A stretch of DNA of 64,000 nt from Terriglobus roseus DSM 18391 (lineage in GTDB: Bacteria; Acidobacteriota; Terriglobia; Terriglobales; Acidobacteriaceae): positions 3,968,001-4,032,000 of the forward strand of contig NC_018014.1 in NCBI RefSeq assembly GCF_000265425.1, written 5' to 3'. A program made the position numbers and the translations under genes. Within the stretch, counting starts at the first letter, position 1. Every line of letters starts with the position of its first letter. A model generated the notes under the pieces. That model made no database searches. It was not told the DNA's origin and saw nothing but the letters and a program-made list of their open reading frames with translations. This document shows positions 1 to 8,380 of this stretch, piece by piece.

Positions 1-526
1 CTACAACCGCGTCCAGTCCCACCAGCGAAGCCAGCTCCAACTCCGATAGGTCCTTCCCGTATTCGAAGCGATGGAAGGGGCTGTCCAGATAAGTGCCGGT
101 ATTCGCGACCATATCGATCCGCCCAATCTGGAAGCTGGTGTCTGCGTCATAGTATTTGCGCGAGTCCTCACGACTCAGAAAGTCACAGATCACCGGAGCC
201 GGAAATCCCTTCAACGTGACCAGCCCCTCATGCACGGTGTGACTCAGATCCACATAGGTCGGCACTGACAAACGATTCACGTCTGCGCTGCTGCCGGCCA
301 CGCAACGCTTGTGTCGCTCTTCGATAATTTGTTTATTCAGAATGCGGACTCCGTCCACCATCAACAGGCGCAGATCGCGCACCACCGCATCGCTGAGATC
401 ACAATCGGCAATCTCTTCGCCATCGATGTCGAGTCGGAAGCCTTGCCCTTGCAGACCGCCGCCATTCAGAAAGTCGACCTCAAAATCGAAAACCGCTCGC
501 TTGTCCTTTGAGTGCTTGAGAATCAT
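1..526 (-). CDS. Cyclase-family (kynurenine formamidase-like) metal-dependent hydrolase, 3' end cut by window edge
   Basis: The reverse strand reads open from ATG at 526 to the left edge (175 codons). An AGAGGAG ribosome binding site lies just upstream. Residues from about 85 on match the cyclase/arylformamidase family (Pfam Cyclase): a DLSHTVHEG stretch and then NTGTYLDSPFH, which corresponds to the family's metal-site motif xGTHxDxPxH with Tyr in place of the first His. Residues 1-72 are an unusual leader (VDFLNGGGLQGQGFRLDIDG, then a KR-rich end). I recall similar short stand-alone proteins next to such hydrolases, so this may be a fusion. The substrate cannot be told from the visible part. 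The Tyr substitution could weaken metal binding. The gene is divergent from the secreted protein at 807, with 280 bp between them that should hold both promoters. Confidence 0.8.
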   Translation of the reverse strand, partial: MILKHSKDKRAVFDFEVDFLNGGGLQGQGFRLDIDGEEIADCDLSDAVVRDLRLLMVDGVRILNKQIIEERHKRCVAGSSADVNRLSVPTYVDLSHTVHEGLVTLKGFPAPVICDFLSREDSRKYYDADTSFQIGRIDMVANTGTYLDSPFHRFEYGKDLSELELASLVGLDAVV

Positions 527-806
527 CGTTCTCCTCTACAAACAGGACTCTATCCGCAGTCTAGATGTGCAGCACCGCGAAACACGAATCATCAACAGCA
601 GAGAGAAACCAGTCCCTTCGAATGCGCTGCTGGAAAACCTCCACTTGTCTACTTGGATCGCCTTCGAAGCCGAACTGTGGGACCATAAGAGGCCGCAAAT
701 GCGGTGCGTCCTGGCGATGTGTAGTGCCAAGTCCAAGTACGAAACCGTAGTTTCGATCCAGATGCGGGACCATGAACACGCAGCGAAGCTTTGTAGGAGA
801 ACTCGA

Positions 807-1586
807 ATGACGCGATCCGTAGCAACATTGGCTCTGGTACTTCTGCCGGTGCTATTACCCGGCCAGACAACTCACCCGCCCGCCAGCGCAGATGCCACGG
901 TCGCACAGGCTAAGACGCAGCAATCGAACCAGCCACTGAGCGCCATACTGATGCAGGACGTGGATGCAAGACGCGTAAAGATTGGCGACCCGGTAAAGGT
1001 GCGTACCTACTCCGGCCTCACTCTCGCAGGCGGTACCCGTATCGCTCCGGGCGCGGTCATGACCGGACACTTCACGCAAGTATCAAAGCTCGGTAAAGGC
1101 TCGATCGAGTCGCGCCTCGCCATGGTCTTTGATCAGGTCCAGGTCTCCGGTGGGCAGTTCAGAGCCGTCCACATGGGCATCGCCGGTCTTGCTGCAGCGC
1201 CGCCTCCCATCGAAATTGAAAACGATTCGGAGATCGGCGCAAGCTCTGCTTCGCCGTTCCCAGGCGCTCGCTCGACAGGCATCAACGTGGATCCTTCCAA
1301 CCAAAGGAGCACCGGGGCCACAACGGGTGGGACCGGGGGCACCCGTGTCACACGCGGCTTGCCAGGCCAGACAAACGGTTCTCAGATCGACGGCAGAAAC
1401 GGCCCTCAGATAAACCTTCCCGGCGATCACATCGGCGCGATGGCAAGCGTCGGCTCCACCGTTCCCGGCATAAGTCTGAGTCCAAGTCCTGCGGACCGAT
1501 CGGTACTCGTATCAACGTCGAACAACATCGAACTCCGGGCAGGCACGCCACTGGTGCTACTTCCAATCGCAGACACGCAGCAATAA
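807..1586 (+). CDS. Exported protein of unknown function
   Basis: The 260-residue protein opens with a hydrophobic signal peptide (MTRSVATLALVLLPVLLPGQ). ATG 807 is preceded by AGGAG. The frame stays open to 309, but that part has no coding character and overlaps the divergent gene. After the leader a compact segment (about residues 50-130; VKIGDPVKVRTYSGLTLAGG, then RIAPGAVMTGHFTQVSKLGK) looks like a small beta-rich domain repeatedly seen in acidobacterial secreted proteins. The remainder is Gly/Ser/Thr/Pro rich and probably flexible. No catalytic motif was recognised. The gene converges on the LVIVD gene across a shared terminator. Confidence 0.7.
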   Translation: MTRSVATLALVLLPVLLPGQTTHPPASADATVAQAKTQQSNQPLSAILMQDVDARRVKIGDPVKVRTYSGLTLAGGTRIAPGAVMTGHFTQVSKLGKGSIESRLAMVFDQVQVSGGQFRAVHMGIAGLAAAPPPIEIENDSEIGASSASPFPGARSTGINVDPSNQRSTGATTGGTGGTRVTRGLPGQTNGSQIDGRNGPQINLPGDHIGAMASVGSTVPGISLSPSPADRSVLVSTSNNIELRAGTPLVLLPIADTQQ

Positions 1587-1660
1587 ATCCACCACCACAT
1601 TGCACTGAGACCCGGCGTCGTGAATCGTCCGGTCCAGACCATCTTCTCTCGGCAATAAGA

Positions 1661-1690
1661 AGGCCGTCGCCCCATCAGGAGCGACGGCCT
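1661..1690. terminator. Bidirectional intrinsic terminator between convergent genes
   Basis: A perfect 10-bp inverted repeat, AGGCCGTCGC and GCGACGGCCT, with a 10-nt loop sits between the convergent genes ending at 1586 and 1707. T-rich sequence follows on both sides (TTCAACGTT on plus, TCTTATT on minus), so it can serve both. Confidence 0.75.
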
Positions 1691-1706
1691 TTCAACGTTG
1701 CTTCGT

Positions 1707-3737
1707 TTAGAGTCCGGCCATTGACATAGGAGCGGCATCGCCGCCCTTCGCCATGATCTCCGCCAGCCCATGCAGACGCTTCGCATCAGCCGGTGTCTTC
1801 GCCGTCATAGCCGCCTTCTCCAACTGCGGAGCGACGGACTTCAGTTTGGCCGCGTCCTTCTTCGATGTACCGGCCTTCTCGATTGCGCTGCGCAGGGCCG
1901 CAATCTTTGCCGCAGGCAGACTCTCGCCACGGCCCAGTTGATCCAGGTAAGCCTTCGCCGTGATGAACGTTGCAGGCCACACAATCTGCGGCTGGTTCTG
2001 CACATTCAGTTCCGTAAACGTGATCTGGTTGGCTGCATCGATCTCGTTCTGAGTAAGGAACTCGGTCGGCAACAGCTTCATCACATCCAGGCCGCGCGAA
2101 ATCTCAGACCCGTAGATGAAGCCGTTATACCAGTACGTCGACCACTGGCCGCCCATGGCAAACTTCTTCCCGTTGATCGGCCCACGATCGTAATAGCCGA
2201 TCTCCATCGGATGCGCAGGATCTGTCCAGTCCACAATCGAGATGCCACCCTGATACCAGCTCTGCACATGCAGTGCCCGGCCCGGAACCGGAATCTCGGA
2301 CCCGTTGTGGGCCACGCAATTCTCCTGGTCTGTCTGCGCCGCCGGCATCTTGTAATACGACTGCAGCGTCATCTTGTTGTTCGCGTCCAGCTTAAAAATG
2401 GCATCCGCCCCCCAGTTCATCGGGTCCGTCGCACGGCAGCGCGGTTGACCGCCTCCGCCCCACTCGTCACTGAACAGAATGGCCTTGCCGTCGTTGCTGA
2501 AGTTGGCCGAATGCCAGAAGGCATAGTTTGGATCGCTCACGGCATCCAGCCGCTTCGGATTCACCGGATCGCTGATGTCCAGCAGGATGCCATTGCCCGA
2601 GCACGCACCCGCCGCCAGGTGATACGCGGAGTAGACCGTGATGTCATGGCAGCCACGCGTTGCGCTCGTCGTCTGCGTACCCTCGCCATGCTTGCCGCCC
2701 TTCCACAGGCCGTTCATATCGCCCGTCGTTGGATCGGTAAAGATGCGAGGACTGCTCACAATCTTAGCCATCTCAGGATGCGCCAACGGCACCTTGATCA
2801 CCACGATGGTGAACAGCGCCGTATCCGGATTCACCGTCGGGTCCGCGCCACTGCAGCCAGACAGTTCCTTCTCGTCGCGCACACCGGCCGAACCGGAGAT
2901 GTACACGTAAATGTTGTCCTTATCCTTCGGATCAACCAGCAGCGTATGCGTGTGCGATCCACGGCAGGTTTGTACATCCACAATCTGGCGAGGCTTCGTC
3001 ACATCACTGATGTCGAAGATTCGGATGCCGCGCACGCGGTCCTTTTCCGCCGGAGCTGGCGGAGGAGCCGGTCGTCCTGCAGGCGGAGCACCCTCAACAG
3101 GCGCAGCAGGTGGCGGAGGTGCTGCCGCGGCAGCCGCCACAGCAGCAGCGGCCGCGGCCTCCATCGACGCAAAGCCCTGCACACCACAATCCACGCGGCC
3201 GTTCGCAGCCTCTACGCTCATAAACATCAGGTGGCCGTACACCGACACGTCACCCTGTCCGCCAGGACACACCATGCTCGTTACCAGCTTCGTCTTCGCC
3301 GGATCGCTCGCGTCATAGGTGTTGACGCCGTAGTAATTCCCCACAAAAACATACTTCCCTTGAAAAGCCAGGTCCGAGTTCGTCGTGCCATAAGGTGCCG
3401 GTGCAGGCGCCACGCGCGGTTGACCCGGCTTCGGCGGCGTCGGTGCAGGAGCCGCCTCCCACGCCGCAACCTTCGACTCGTCCGGCGCAAAGCCCGCTGG
3501 CTTGGCGATCGTCGTCAACATCTCCAGCCCCTTCGCCGCAACACCCGCATCGTAAAGACCGGCCTTTAAACCAATGCGAGGATCACTCACCGCCCGCGGG
3601 TTCACATACACGCTGGAAGTCGGTGTGATCGCCGGCGGTTTGTCGTGATCCATCTGCGCTTGGGACGAAAGGCTCGCGAGCACTGCAGCAGCCGCAGCGG
3701 AGACGCGAAGGAGAGAAAGACGATCAAACCGGTTCAT
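1707..3737 (-). CDS. Exported LVIVD-repeat (beta-propeller) protein
   Basis: The 676-residue protein has a signal peptide (about residues 1-27, ending AQA) and repeated segments of the LVIVD type, e.g. [20 protein letters not shown] near 127-146 and [19 protein letters not shown]. These form a predicted beta-propeller of unknown ligand in the periplasm or at the surface. Residues 191-232 are an Ala/Pro-only low-complexity insert between two blades. The start overlaps the DUF305 gene's stop by four bases (ATGA), so the two are translationally coupled. LVIVD proteins paired with DUF305 proteins suggest a shared extracytoplasmic role, possibly metal related, but that is inference. A weak AAGG ribosome site precedes the ATG. 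Confidence 0.85.
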   Translation of the reverse strand: MNRFDRLSLLRVSAAAAAVLASLSSQAQMDHDKPPAITPTSSVYVNPRAVSDPRIGLKAGLYDAGVAAKGLEMLTTIAKPAGFAPDESKVAAWEAAPAPTPPKPGQPRVAPAPAPYGTTNSDLAFQGKYVFVGNYYGVNTYDASDPAKTKLVTSMVCPGGQGDVSVYGHLMFMSVEAANGRVDCGVQGFASMEAAAAAAVAAAAAAPPPPAAPVEGAPPAGRPAPPPAPAEKDRVRGIRIFDISDVTKPRQIVDVQTCRGSHTHTLLVDPKDKDNIYVYISGSAGVRDEKELSGCSGADPTVNPDTALFTIVVIKVPLAHPEMAKIVSSPRIFTDPTTGDMNGLWKGGKHGEGTQTTSATRGCHDITVYSAYHLAAGACSGNGILLDISDPVNPKRLDAVSDPNYAFWHSANFSNDGKAILFSDEWGGGGQPRCRATDPMNWGADAIFKLDANNKMTLQSYYKMPAAQTDQENCVAHNGSEIPVPGRALHVQSWYQGGISIVDWTDPAHPMEIGYYDRGPINGKKFAMGGQWSTYWYNGFIYGSEISRGLDVMKLLPTEFLTQNEIDAANQITFTELNVQNQPQIVWPATFITAKAYLDQLGRGESLPAAKIAALRSAIEKAGTSKKDAAKLKSVAPQLEKAAMTAKTPADAKRLHGLAEIMAKGGDAAPMSMAGL

Positions 3738-4516
3738 GGATTTACCTTTCGGAGAATGCCCTTCATGATGTCGATCTCTGCAAGCTGCGTGTTATCAACG
3801 TCATTCGCAAAGTCGAAAAGCTGTGGGTCCTGACCCGCACCCGGACTGTCAAAAAGCTGCTTCACCATCAGCAACGCACCGCTGTGGTGCTGAATCATCC
3901 CGGTAAGAAATAACCTGTCGAATGCCTCTCCGTTCGACCGCCGCAGCGTCGCCATCTGCCGTGGTGTCAGCATCCCCGGCATCATCGCCACATCCATCGG
4001 ATCAGACTTCGCCGCCTCCGCCGCTTTCGGTGCCGTCGCCATACCAGCCATCTGCGAGTGGTCCATATGCGCGTGATCCATGGCGGAGTGATCCATACCG
4101 GCCATGCTGCCGTGATCCATGCCACTCATCTGCGTATGGTCCATCCCCGGCATGGACTCCAGCGTCTCCGGCGCAATCCCACGCTCGGCCAGCCACTGCT
4201 TCATCCAGCGGATCTCGTCACTCTGCGAGACATCGATCTTCCGCCCCAGCTCCTGCAACTCCGGGTTGCTGGTGCGAGTCTTCAACAGCGCCGTCATCTC
4301 AACCGCCTGGCCATGATGCATGATCATGTCCTGCATAAAGCGGATATCCGCCTCCGAAAGAGGTCGCGCCACCGAAACTGCCGTCACCTCGGTCAGCGTC
4401 TTGCTTGGCTGTCCCGGAGCGCCCGGCTGCACAATCACCGGCGCCTGCTGCGCAAACGCAGAAGACGCACTAAGACAGAGCGCTGCGAGACACAAACGGA
4501 AAAACCGTGAAGCCAT
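3734..4516 (-). CDS. Exported DUF305 protein with Met/His-rich metal-binding-like segment
   Basis: This 260-residue protein has a signal peptide ([20 protein letters not shown], cleavage near AFA-QQ). Two DUF305 halves carry the family's His pairs: MIMHHGQA at residues 64-71 and MIQHHSGA at 207-214. Between them residues 122-159 are a run of about six MDH/MAGM-type elements (GMDHTQM, GMDHGSM, GMDHSAM), giving many Met and His side chains that resemble periplasmic copper-handling sequences. DUF305 proteins are ferritin-like four-helix bundles. Metal binding here is inferred from composition. It is the first gene of a two-gene operon with the LVIVD protein. GGAG lies at good spacing from ATG 4516. 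Confidence 0.88.
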   Translation of the reverse strand: MASRFFRLCLAALCLSASSAFAQQAPVIVQPGAPGQPSKTLTEVTAVSVARPLSEADIRFMQDMIMHHGQAVEMTALLKTRTSNPELQELGRKIDVSQSDEIRWMKQWLAERGIAPETLESMPGMDHTQMSGMDHGSMAGMDHSAMDHAHMDHSQMAGMATAPKAAEAAKSDPMDVAMMPGMLTPRQMATLRRSNGEAFDRLFLTGMIQHHSGALLMVKQLFDSPGAGQDPQLFDFANDVDNTQLAEIDIMKGILRKVNP

Positions 4517-4732
4517 GACAATCTCCGTGAAGATGCGGGCCTGACAGATGAAAGCGGTGATTCAGTATCCGGTACAACCGCGTGTTCAGCAACAGTTATG
4601 TGAAATGACCATCAACTCGACGAAAGATCGAACGCCCAGATCAGGACATCAGAGCAACCTCTGTTTCGTAAGAGCTCAGAAGCTTCGCGTTCCGCTCGCA
4701 CATCAAACAAGGGAAAGAGCACAGGAGCAACC

Positions 4733-5164
4733 ATGCCCGTCATCCGTACCTGCCCGAACTGCCAAACCAGGAACCGCATCCCCGCCAAACACCTCGCCGA
4801 CACGGGCCGCTGCGGCGCCTGCAAGCACGACCTCCCGCCGCAGGCCGAACCGATCGCCGCAGACATCGCACTCTTCGACGAGACCATCCAGAACTCCACC
4901 GTCCCCGTCCTCGTCGACTTCTGGGCAAGCTGGTGTGGACCCTGCCGCATGGCCGCTCCCGAAGTCGCAAAGACCGCCGCAGAGATGGCCGGCCGCGCCC
5001 TCGTACTCAAGGTCGACACCGAAGCCCACCCACAGCTCGCCGCCCGCTACAACGTCCAGGGCATCCCCAACTTCGCCATCTTCTCCGGCGGCAAACTCAC
5101 GCGCCAGCAGGCCGGCGTAGTCAACCACACCACCATGAACGAATGGCTCCGCGCCGCCCGTTGA
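4733..5164 (+). CDS. trxC: Thioredoxin 2 (zinc-containing)
   Basis: The 143-residue protein matches TrxC along its length. An N-terminal zinc-binding module has Cys7-x2-Cys10 and Cys27-x2-Cys30, and a thioredoxin fold follows with the active site WCGPC at 67-71 and the cis-Pro loop GIPNFAIF. It is a cytosolic disulfide reductase used in oxidative stress, and the zinc module distinguishes it from thioredoxin 1. It ends 12 bp before the convergent AraC gene's stop, and no hairpin was seen between them. Confidence 0.95.
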   Translation: MPVIRTCPNCQTRNRIPAKHLADTGRCGACKHDLPPQAEPIAADIALFDETIQNSTVPVLVDFWASWCGPCRMAAPEVAKTAAEMAGRALVLKVDTEAHPQLAARYNVQGIPNFAIFSGGKLTRQQAGVVNHTTMNEWLRAAR

Positions 5165-5176
5165 ATCGGTCGGACC

Positions 5177-6100
5177 TCATAACCCAAACTCCCTACGCCA
5201 GACCTCAGGCGTAACCCCGAACCGCTGTCGAAACGCCCGCACAAAGTTCGCAGCATATGGAAATCCCGTAAGCGCTCCCACATTCTGCACCGGCAGACGC
5301 GTCGTTCGCAGCAGACTCTTCGCCCGTTCCAGCCGCTGCTGCAGCAAATACTGGTAAGGCGTAGCCCCGGTCGAACTCCGGAACTCATGCGCAAAGTGCG
5401 AAGCGCTCACACCCATCGCGGCAGCAATCGCCTCCAGCCCAATATCCTCCGCCAGATGCGCCGACATGTACTCCATCGCCCGCCTCAGCCGCGCCAGGCT
5501 CATCCCACCCTTCGGCCCCGGCAGAGCCATCGGCTGCGTCGCGTGGTTGCGCAGCAAATTGCTCTGCAGCCCCAGCGCAAGCAGGTCCGCATACAAGGCA
5601 CCCAGCGGCCAGCTCTCCCCCGCCTCCCTGCCCATCTCCGCCAGCAGCAACCGTAATCCGGCATCCTGCCCTGACCATGTCCCGCGGATCTCCGGAACAT
5701 CCCGCGTTCCAAGCTGCCCCGCGATCTCCGCCAGCCCCTCACTCTCAATCGAAAGAATCAGCCGCTCGGAAGACCCCTGCCACCGTAACCGGTCCCGAGT
5801 CCCCGGTGGAATCACAATCAGCGACCCCGGCTCCGTGCGCTCGACGGCATTCTTGCCATCCTGCCACCACTCAAAATCCGCCCCGCCCGTAAGCTGCAGA
5901 TGCAGGCACAGCGTCGGATGTTCATGCTCTGGGATCTCCCCCGGCCGAACCATGTGCCGCTCCAGCACGACACCCTTCCAGGGCTGCCGCCGCCGCGCCA
6001 TCCCATCCTGCGAACCGTCCAGCAACGGCACCAGACGCGTACCGCGCAAAACCGTGACACGGCCCGAAGGACCAGCTTCGTCCTGCCGTTTCATCGCCAT
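5177..6100 (-). CDS. AraC-family transcriptional regulator
   Basis: From ATG 6100 the protein is 307 residues. The N-terminal half is a cupin-like sensor (HEHPTLCLHLQLTGG; PGSLIVIPPGTRDRLRW). The C-terminal 100 residues are a double helix-turn-helix AraC domain (IGLEAIAAAMGVSASHFAHE and the closing LTGFPYAANFVRAFRQRFGV). The frame is open to ATG 6181, giving 334 residues, but that start overlaps the ribosome site of the divergent small gene and adds a non-conserved leader. Effector and targets are unknown; the divergent small membrane protein is the obvious candidate target. Confidence 0.85.
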   Translation of the reverse strand: MAMKRQDEAGPSGRVTVLRGTRLVPLLDGSQDGMARRRQPWKGVVLERHMVRPGEIPEHEHPTLCLHLQLTGGADFEWWQDGKNAVERTEPGSLIVIPPGTRDRLRWQGSSERLILSIESEGLAEIAGQLGTRDVPEIRGTWSGQDAGLRLLLAEMGREAGESWPLGALYADLLALGLQSNLLRNHATQPMALPGPKGGMSLARLRRAMEYMSAHLAEDIGLEAIAAAMGVSASHFAHEFRSSTGATPYQYLLQQRLERAKSLLRTTRLPVQNVGALTGFPYAANFVRAFRQRFGVTPEVWRREFGL

Positions 6101-6184
6101 CCACAGATCGTTTTTCGCAGCATTTGCATATCGGCCCAGTCTCCCAACCGTTCCAATGGGGACAGGTACAGGAGACACCACATC

Positions 6185-6352
6185 ATGAGAAGCCTAACCG
6201 ATATGATCAGCGAGAGCTTCATCTGGAGCGTCGGCATCACCCGCCCCGGCAAAGGTCAGGAACGCCGCGCAGCCTGGTACATCTCCGCAACGCTGGCCAT
6301 CATCCTCCTCAGCATCGTTGCCATATTCCTCTTCGTACTAAGCCGCTTCTAA
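6185..6352 (+). CDS. Small single-pass membrane protein
   Basis: A 55-residue reading frame starts at ATG 6185 with AGGAG about 15 bases upstream. It has a polar N-terminal half with several basic residues and one C-terminal hydrophobic helix (AAWYISATLAIILLSIVAIF), ending SRF. The topology is probably N-in with a tail anchor. It is divergent from the AraC regulator and may be its target. No family was recognised. Confidence 0.55.
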   Translation: MRSLTDMISESFIWSVGITRPGKGQERRAAWYISATLAIILLSIVAIFLFVLSRF

Positions 6353-6839
6353 CAAGCACCCGCAATCCGCAGCAAAGTATCATCCTGCAAAACAAGAACT
6401 ACTTAGTAAGACACCAGCAGCATCCGCCCCCGGACGCAGCGTTGCCCCGCTCAGTGTCTGAAGTCTGACTTATAAGCGAGCCTGCCAGAAAATCAGCCGG
6501 ACTTACTCAATTAATTCTGGACGCACCGTAGTCGGACTTATATATTTCCGGCAGGCGGTCGCGCGTCCGAAATAATTTCTAAACTTAGAACCAAGCCAAG
6601 GGAACGCGCGCGCGTCTGCTGACGTAGCTACCCAAAGCAGTAGAAAGGGCCAGGGTCGTCCCTGGTGCCGGGTTGCCAGGAACAACTTTTCCTCTCCTAG
6701 CCCGCGGCTTGTCGCTTGAGCCGGCACGTTTCCGGTCCTTACATCCCCACGACGCAAACATCGCGATCTGTCCGGCGACAGCTCTCTGGCGGAGCCATGC
6801 CCACAGGTGCGCATATCGCAAGAAGTCGAGAGGTCATCC
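6353..6839. promoter_or_regulatory. Long intergenic leader before O-methyltransferase, with inverted and direct repeats
   Basis: No credible gene is visible in these 487 bp. They contain an imperfect 12-bp inverted repeat (6480-6491 with 6545-6556, core GCCTGCC/GGCAGGC) and three GACTTA hexamers at 6467, 6500 and 6535, spaced 33-35 bp. A small hairpin CCAGGG-TCGT-CCCTGG lies further downstream. The arrangement looks like operator or leader-RNA structure for the methyltransferase gene, but I recognise no riboswitch class. Confidence 0.35.
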
Positions 6840-7919
6840 ATGTCGCAAGTACAAACCCTGCAAGCGCCGTCTTCCATCCCTCAGGTCCAGGATGCTGGCA
6901 CTGCAACGGCTCCCAATCCCCAACAGCTTCTGCTTCAGGCCGGACTCGGTTACATCGTCTCGGCCTGCCTTCAGGTCTTCGTAAAGCTGGCACTGCCAGA
7001 TCGTATGGGCTCAGGGCCCACACACCTCAGCATCCTTGCCGAACAGGCGGGCGCCCACGAAGGTCACCTCTACCGCATCCTCCGCGTCATGGAGATGAAC
7101 GGGATCGTCCAGCAAACCGAACCCTACGTCTACACCCTCACCCCGGCCGGCATGTTGCTGCGCTCAGACGCAGAGGGCTCCCTCGCCGACACCATGGAGT
7201 GGCTTACCGATCCGCTGCACCTGCAGGCCTACAGTCATCTGACAACCAGCGTTGTCTCCGGCACCATCACCTTCGATCACATCTACGGTGAGCCCGCCTT
7301 TCAATGGTTCAGCCAGCCTGAAAACCAGAAGGAAGCCTCCCTCTTCAACAACGCCATGACCGGCATCAGCAACATGTGCCTCCCTGCAATTCTGGAAGCC
7401 TACGACTTTTCCTCCATCAGAAACATGGTCGACGTCGGCGGTGGTCACGGAGCCATTCTCCGCACCATCCTCAAGTCCTATCCCGCAATGCAGGGCATCG
7501 TCGCAGAGATGCCCACGGTTGTCTCGGACACGCGTCTCGCCATCGCATCCGACGAACTCAGCGACCGCTGCCAGGCCGTCGAATGCAACTTCTTCGCCTC
7601 CGTCCCCGCCGGTGGCGACGCGTACTTCATGAAGCACATCATCCACGACTGGGAGGACTCCAGCGCCATCCGGATCCTTAGCAACATCCGTCAGGTCATC
7701 CCCTCAAACGGCCGGCTGATCCTGGCGGAGTGCGTCGTCGAAGAGGGCGCAACACCTCACCCGGGCAAACTGCTTGACATTGAAATGATGGTCTTCGTCG
7801 GCGGTAAGGAGCGTACCGAAGAGGAGTTTCGCGACCTGCTCGCAGCCGGTGGCTTCCGCCTGAACCACATCATTCCAACCGCCAGCCCCATTTCCCTTCT
7901 GGAAGCTCTCCCGGCCTGA
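6840..7919 (+). CDS. SAM-dependent O-methyltransferase (class I, plant-type/hydroxyneurosporene family)
   Basis: The 359-residue protein has an N-terminal dimerisation/winged-helix region (about 35-110; AEQAGAHEGHLYRILRVMEM) and a Rossmann methyltransferase domain with the SAM loop VDVGGGHGAILRTIL. The catalytic-base motif IIHDWEDSSAIRIL is typical of this family. Members methylate hydroxyl groups on aromatic or polyketide substrates. ATG 6840 has GAGAGG upstream, and the longer start at 6807 lacks support. It is monocistronic, closed by a strong hairpin just after the stop. The substrate is unknown. Confidence 0.88.
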   Translation: MSQVQTLQAPSSIPQVQDAGTATAPNPQQLLLQAGLGYIVSACLQVFVKLALPDRMGSGPTHLSILAEQAGAHEGHLYRILRVMEMNGIVQQTEPYVYTLTPAGMLLRSDAEGSLADTMEWLTDPLHLQAYSHLTTSVVSGTITFDHIYGEPAFQWFSQPENQKEASLFNNAMTGISNMCLPAILEAYDFSSIRNMVDVGGGHGAILRTILKSYPAMQGIVAEMPTVVSDTRLAIASDELSDRCQAVECNFFASVPAGGDAYFMKHIIHDWEDSSAIRILSNIRQVIPSNGRLILAECVVEEGATPHPGKLLDIEMMVFVGGKERTEEEFRDLLAAGGFRLNHIIPTASPISLLEALPA

Positions 7920-7923
7920 CCCG

Positions 7924-7955
7924 GTGGGGAGGCCGCTGTCCGGCGGCCTCCCCAC
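7924..7955 (+). terminator. Strong hairpin after O-methyltransferase
   Basis: A perfect 13-bp stem (GTGGGGAGGCCGC with GCGGCCTCCCCAC) and a 6-nt loop starts four bases after the stop codon. It lacks a clear T-run, so termination efficiency is uncertain. Confidence 0.65.
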
Positions 7956-8380
7956 GGCAAAGGCATGCTGGCAAAGCGGCTTCCCCGTCCCCAAAATCTG
8001 ATCTTCTTCTTGCGCGAGCTTCTCGGCTTCAGGTAGAACAATGCCGCTGTCACGGCGCGTTCGCATCCGTCGCGAATCGCTTAGCTCGACTTACATCTCT
8101 GGCTCAAGTGGCCTGGAGTTGCTCGGGAACCCACCGTTCCCACTCCTGTTTCAGTGAATATTCGGTGAAGCCTGCAAGCTGGCCACTCCCGTAAGTTGTT
8201 GAAAATGAATGCTTGGCCGCAAAAAGTAAGCGCTGACTAAGCTAATGAAGTCTTTCTTCTTTACCGCAGCACCGTCATCATGAAAGAACCCGGACAAAAG
8301 AAAGACATTGCCGCTGCGAACCACTGCCGCGTCGTGCGCCGGGATAGCACTCAGCCCTACTGCACTTTTGGAGAAACCCA
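7956..8380. promoter_or_regulatory. Upstream region of the TonB-dependent receptor gene
   Basis: No gene is supported here. A 6-bp hairpin GGGAAC-ccacc-GTTCCC lies at 8125-8141, and AT-richer sequence at 8190-8280 is where a promoter would be expected. The stretch ends in TTGGAGAAACCCA, the ribosome site for the GTG start at 8381. No riboswitch or known operator was recognised. Confidence 0.35.

Noticed and set aside
309-806. 166-codon upstream extension of the exported protein at 807
   Set aside because: It overlaps the divergent cyclase gene antisense and has no coding character. A good ribosome site and signal peptide mark 807.
1770-3569. 599-codon open frame on the plus strand opposite the LVIVD gene
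   Set aside because: It is the antisense of a well-supported gene. The product is His/Arg/Leu-rich with no domain, a common by-product of high-GC third positions.
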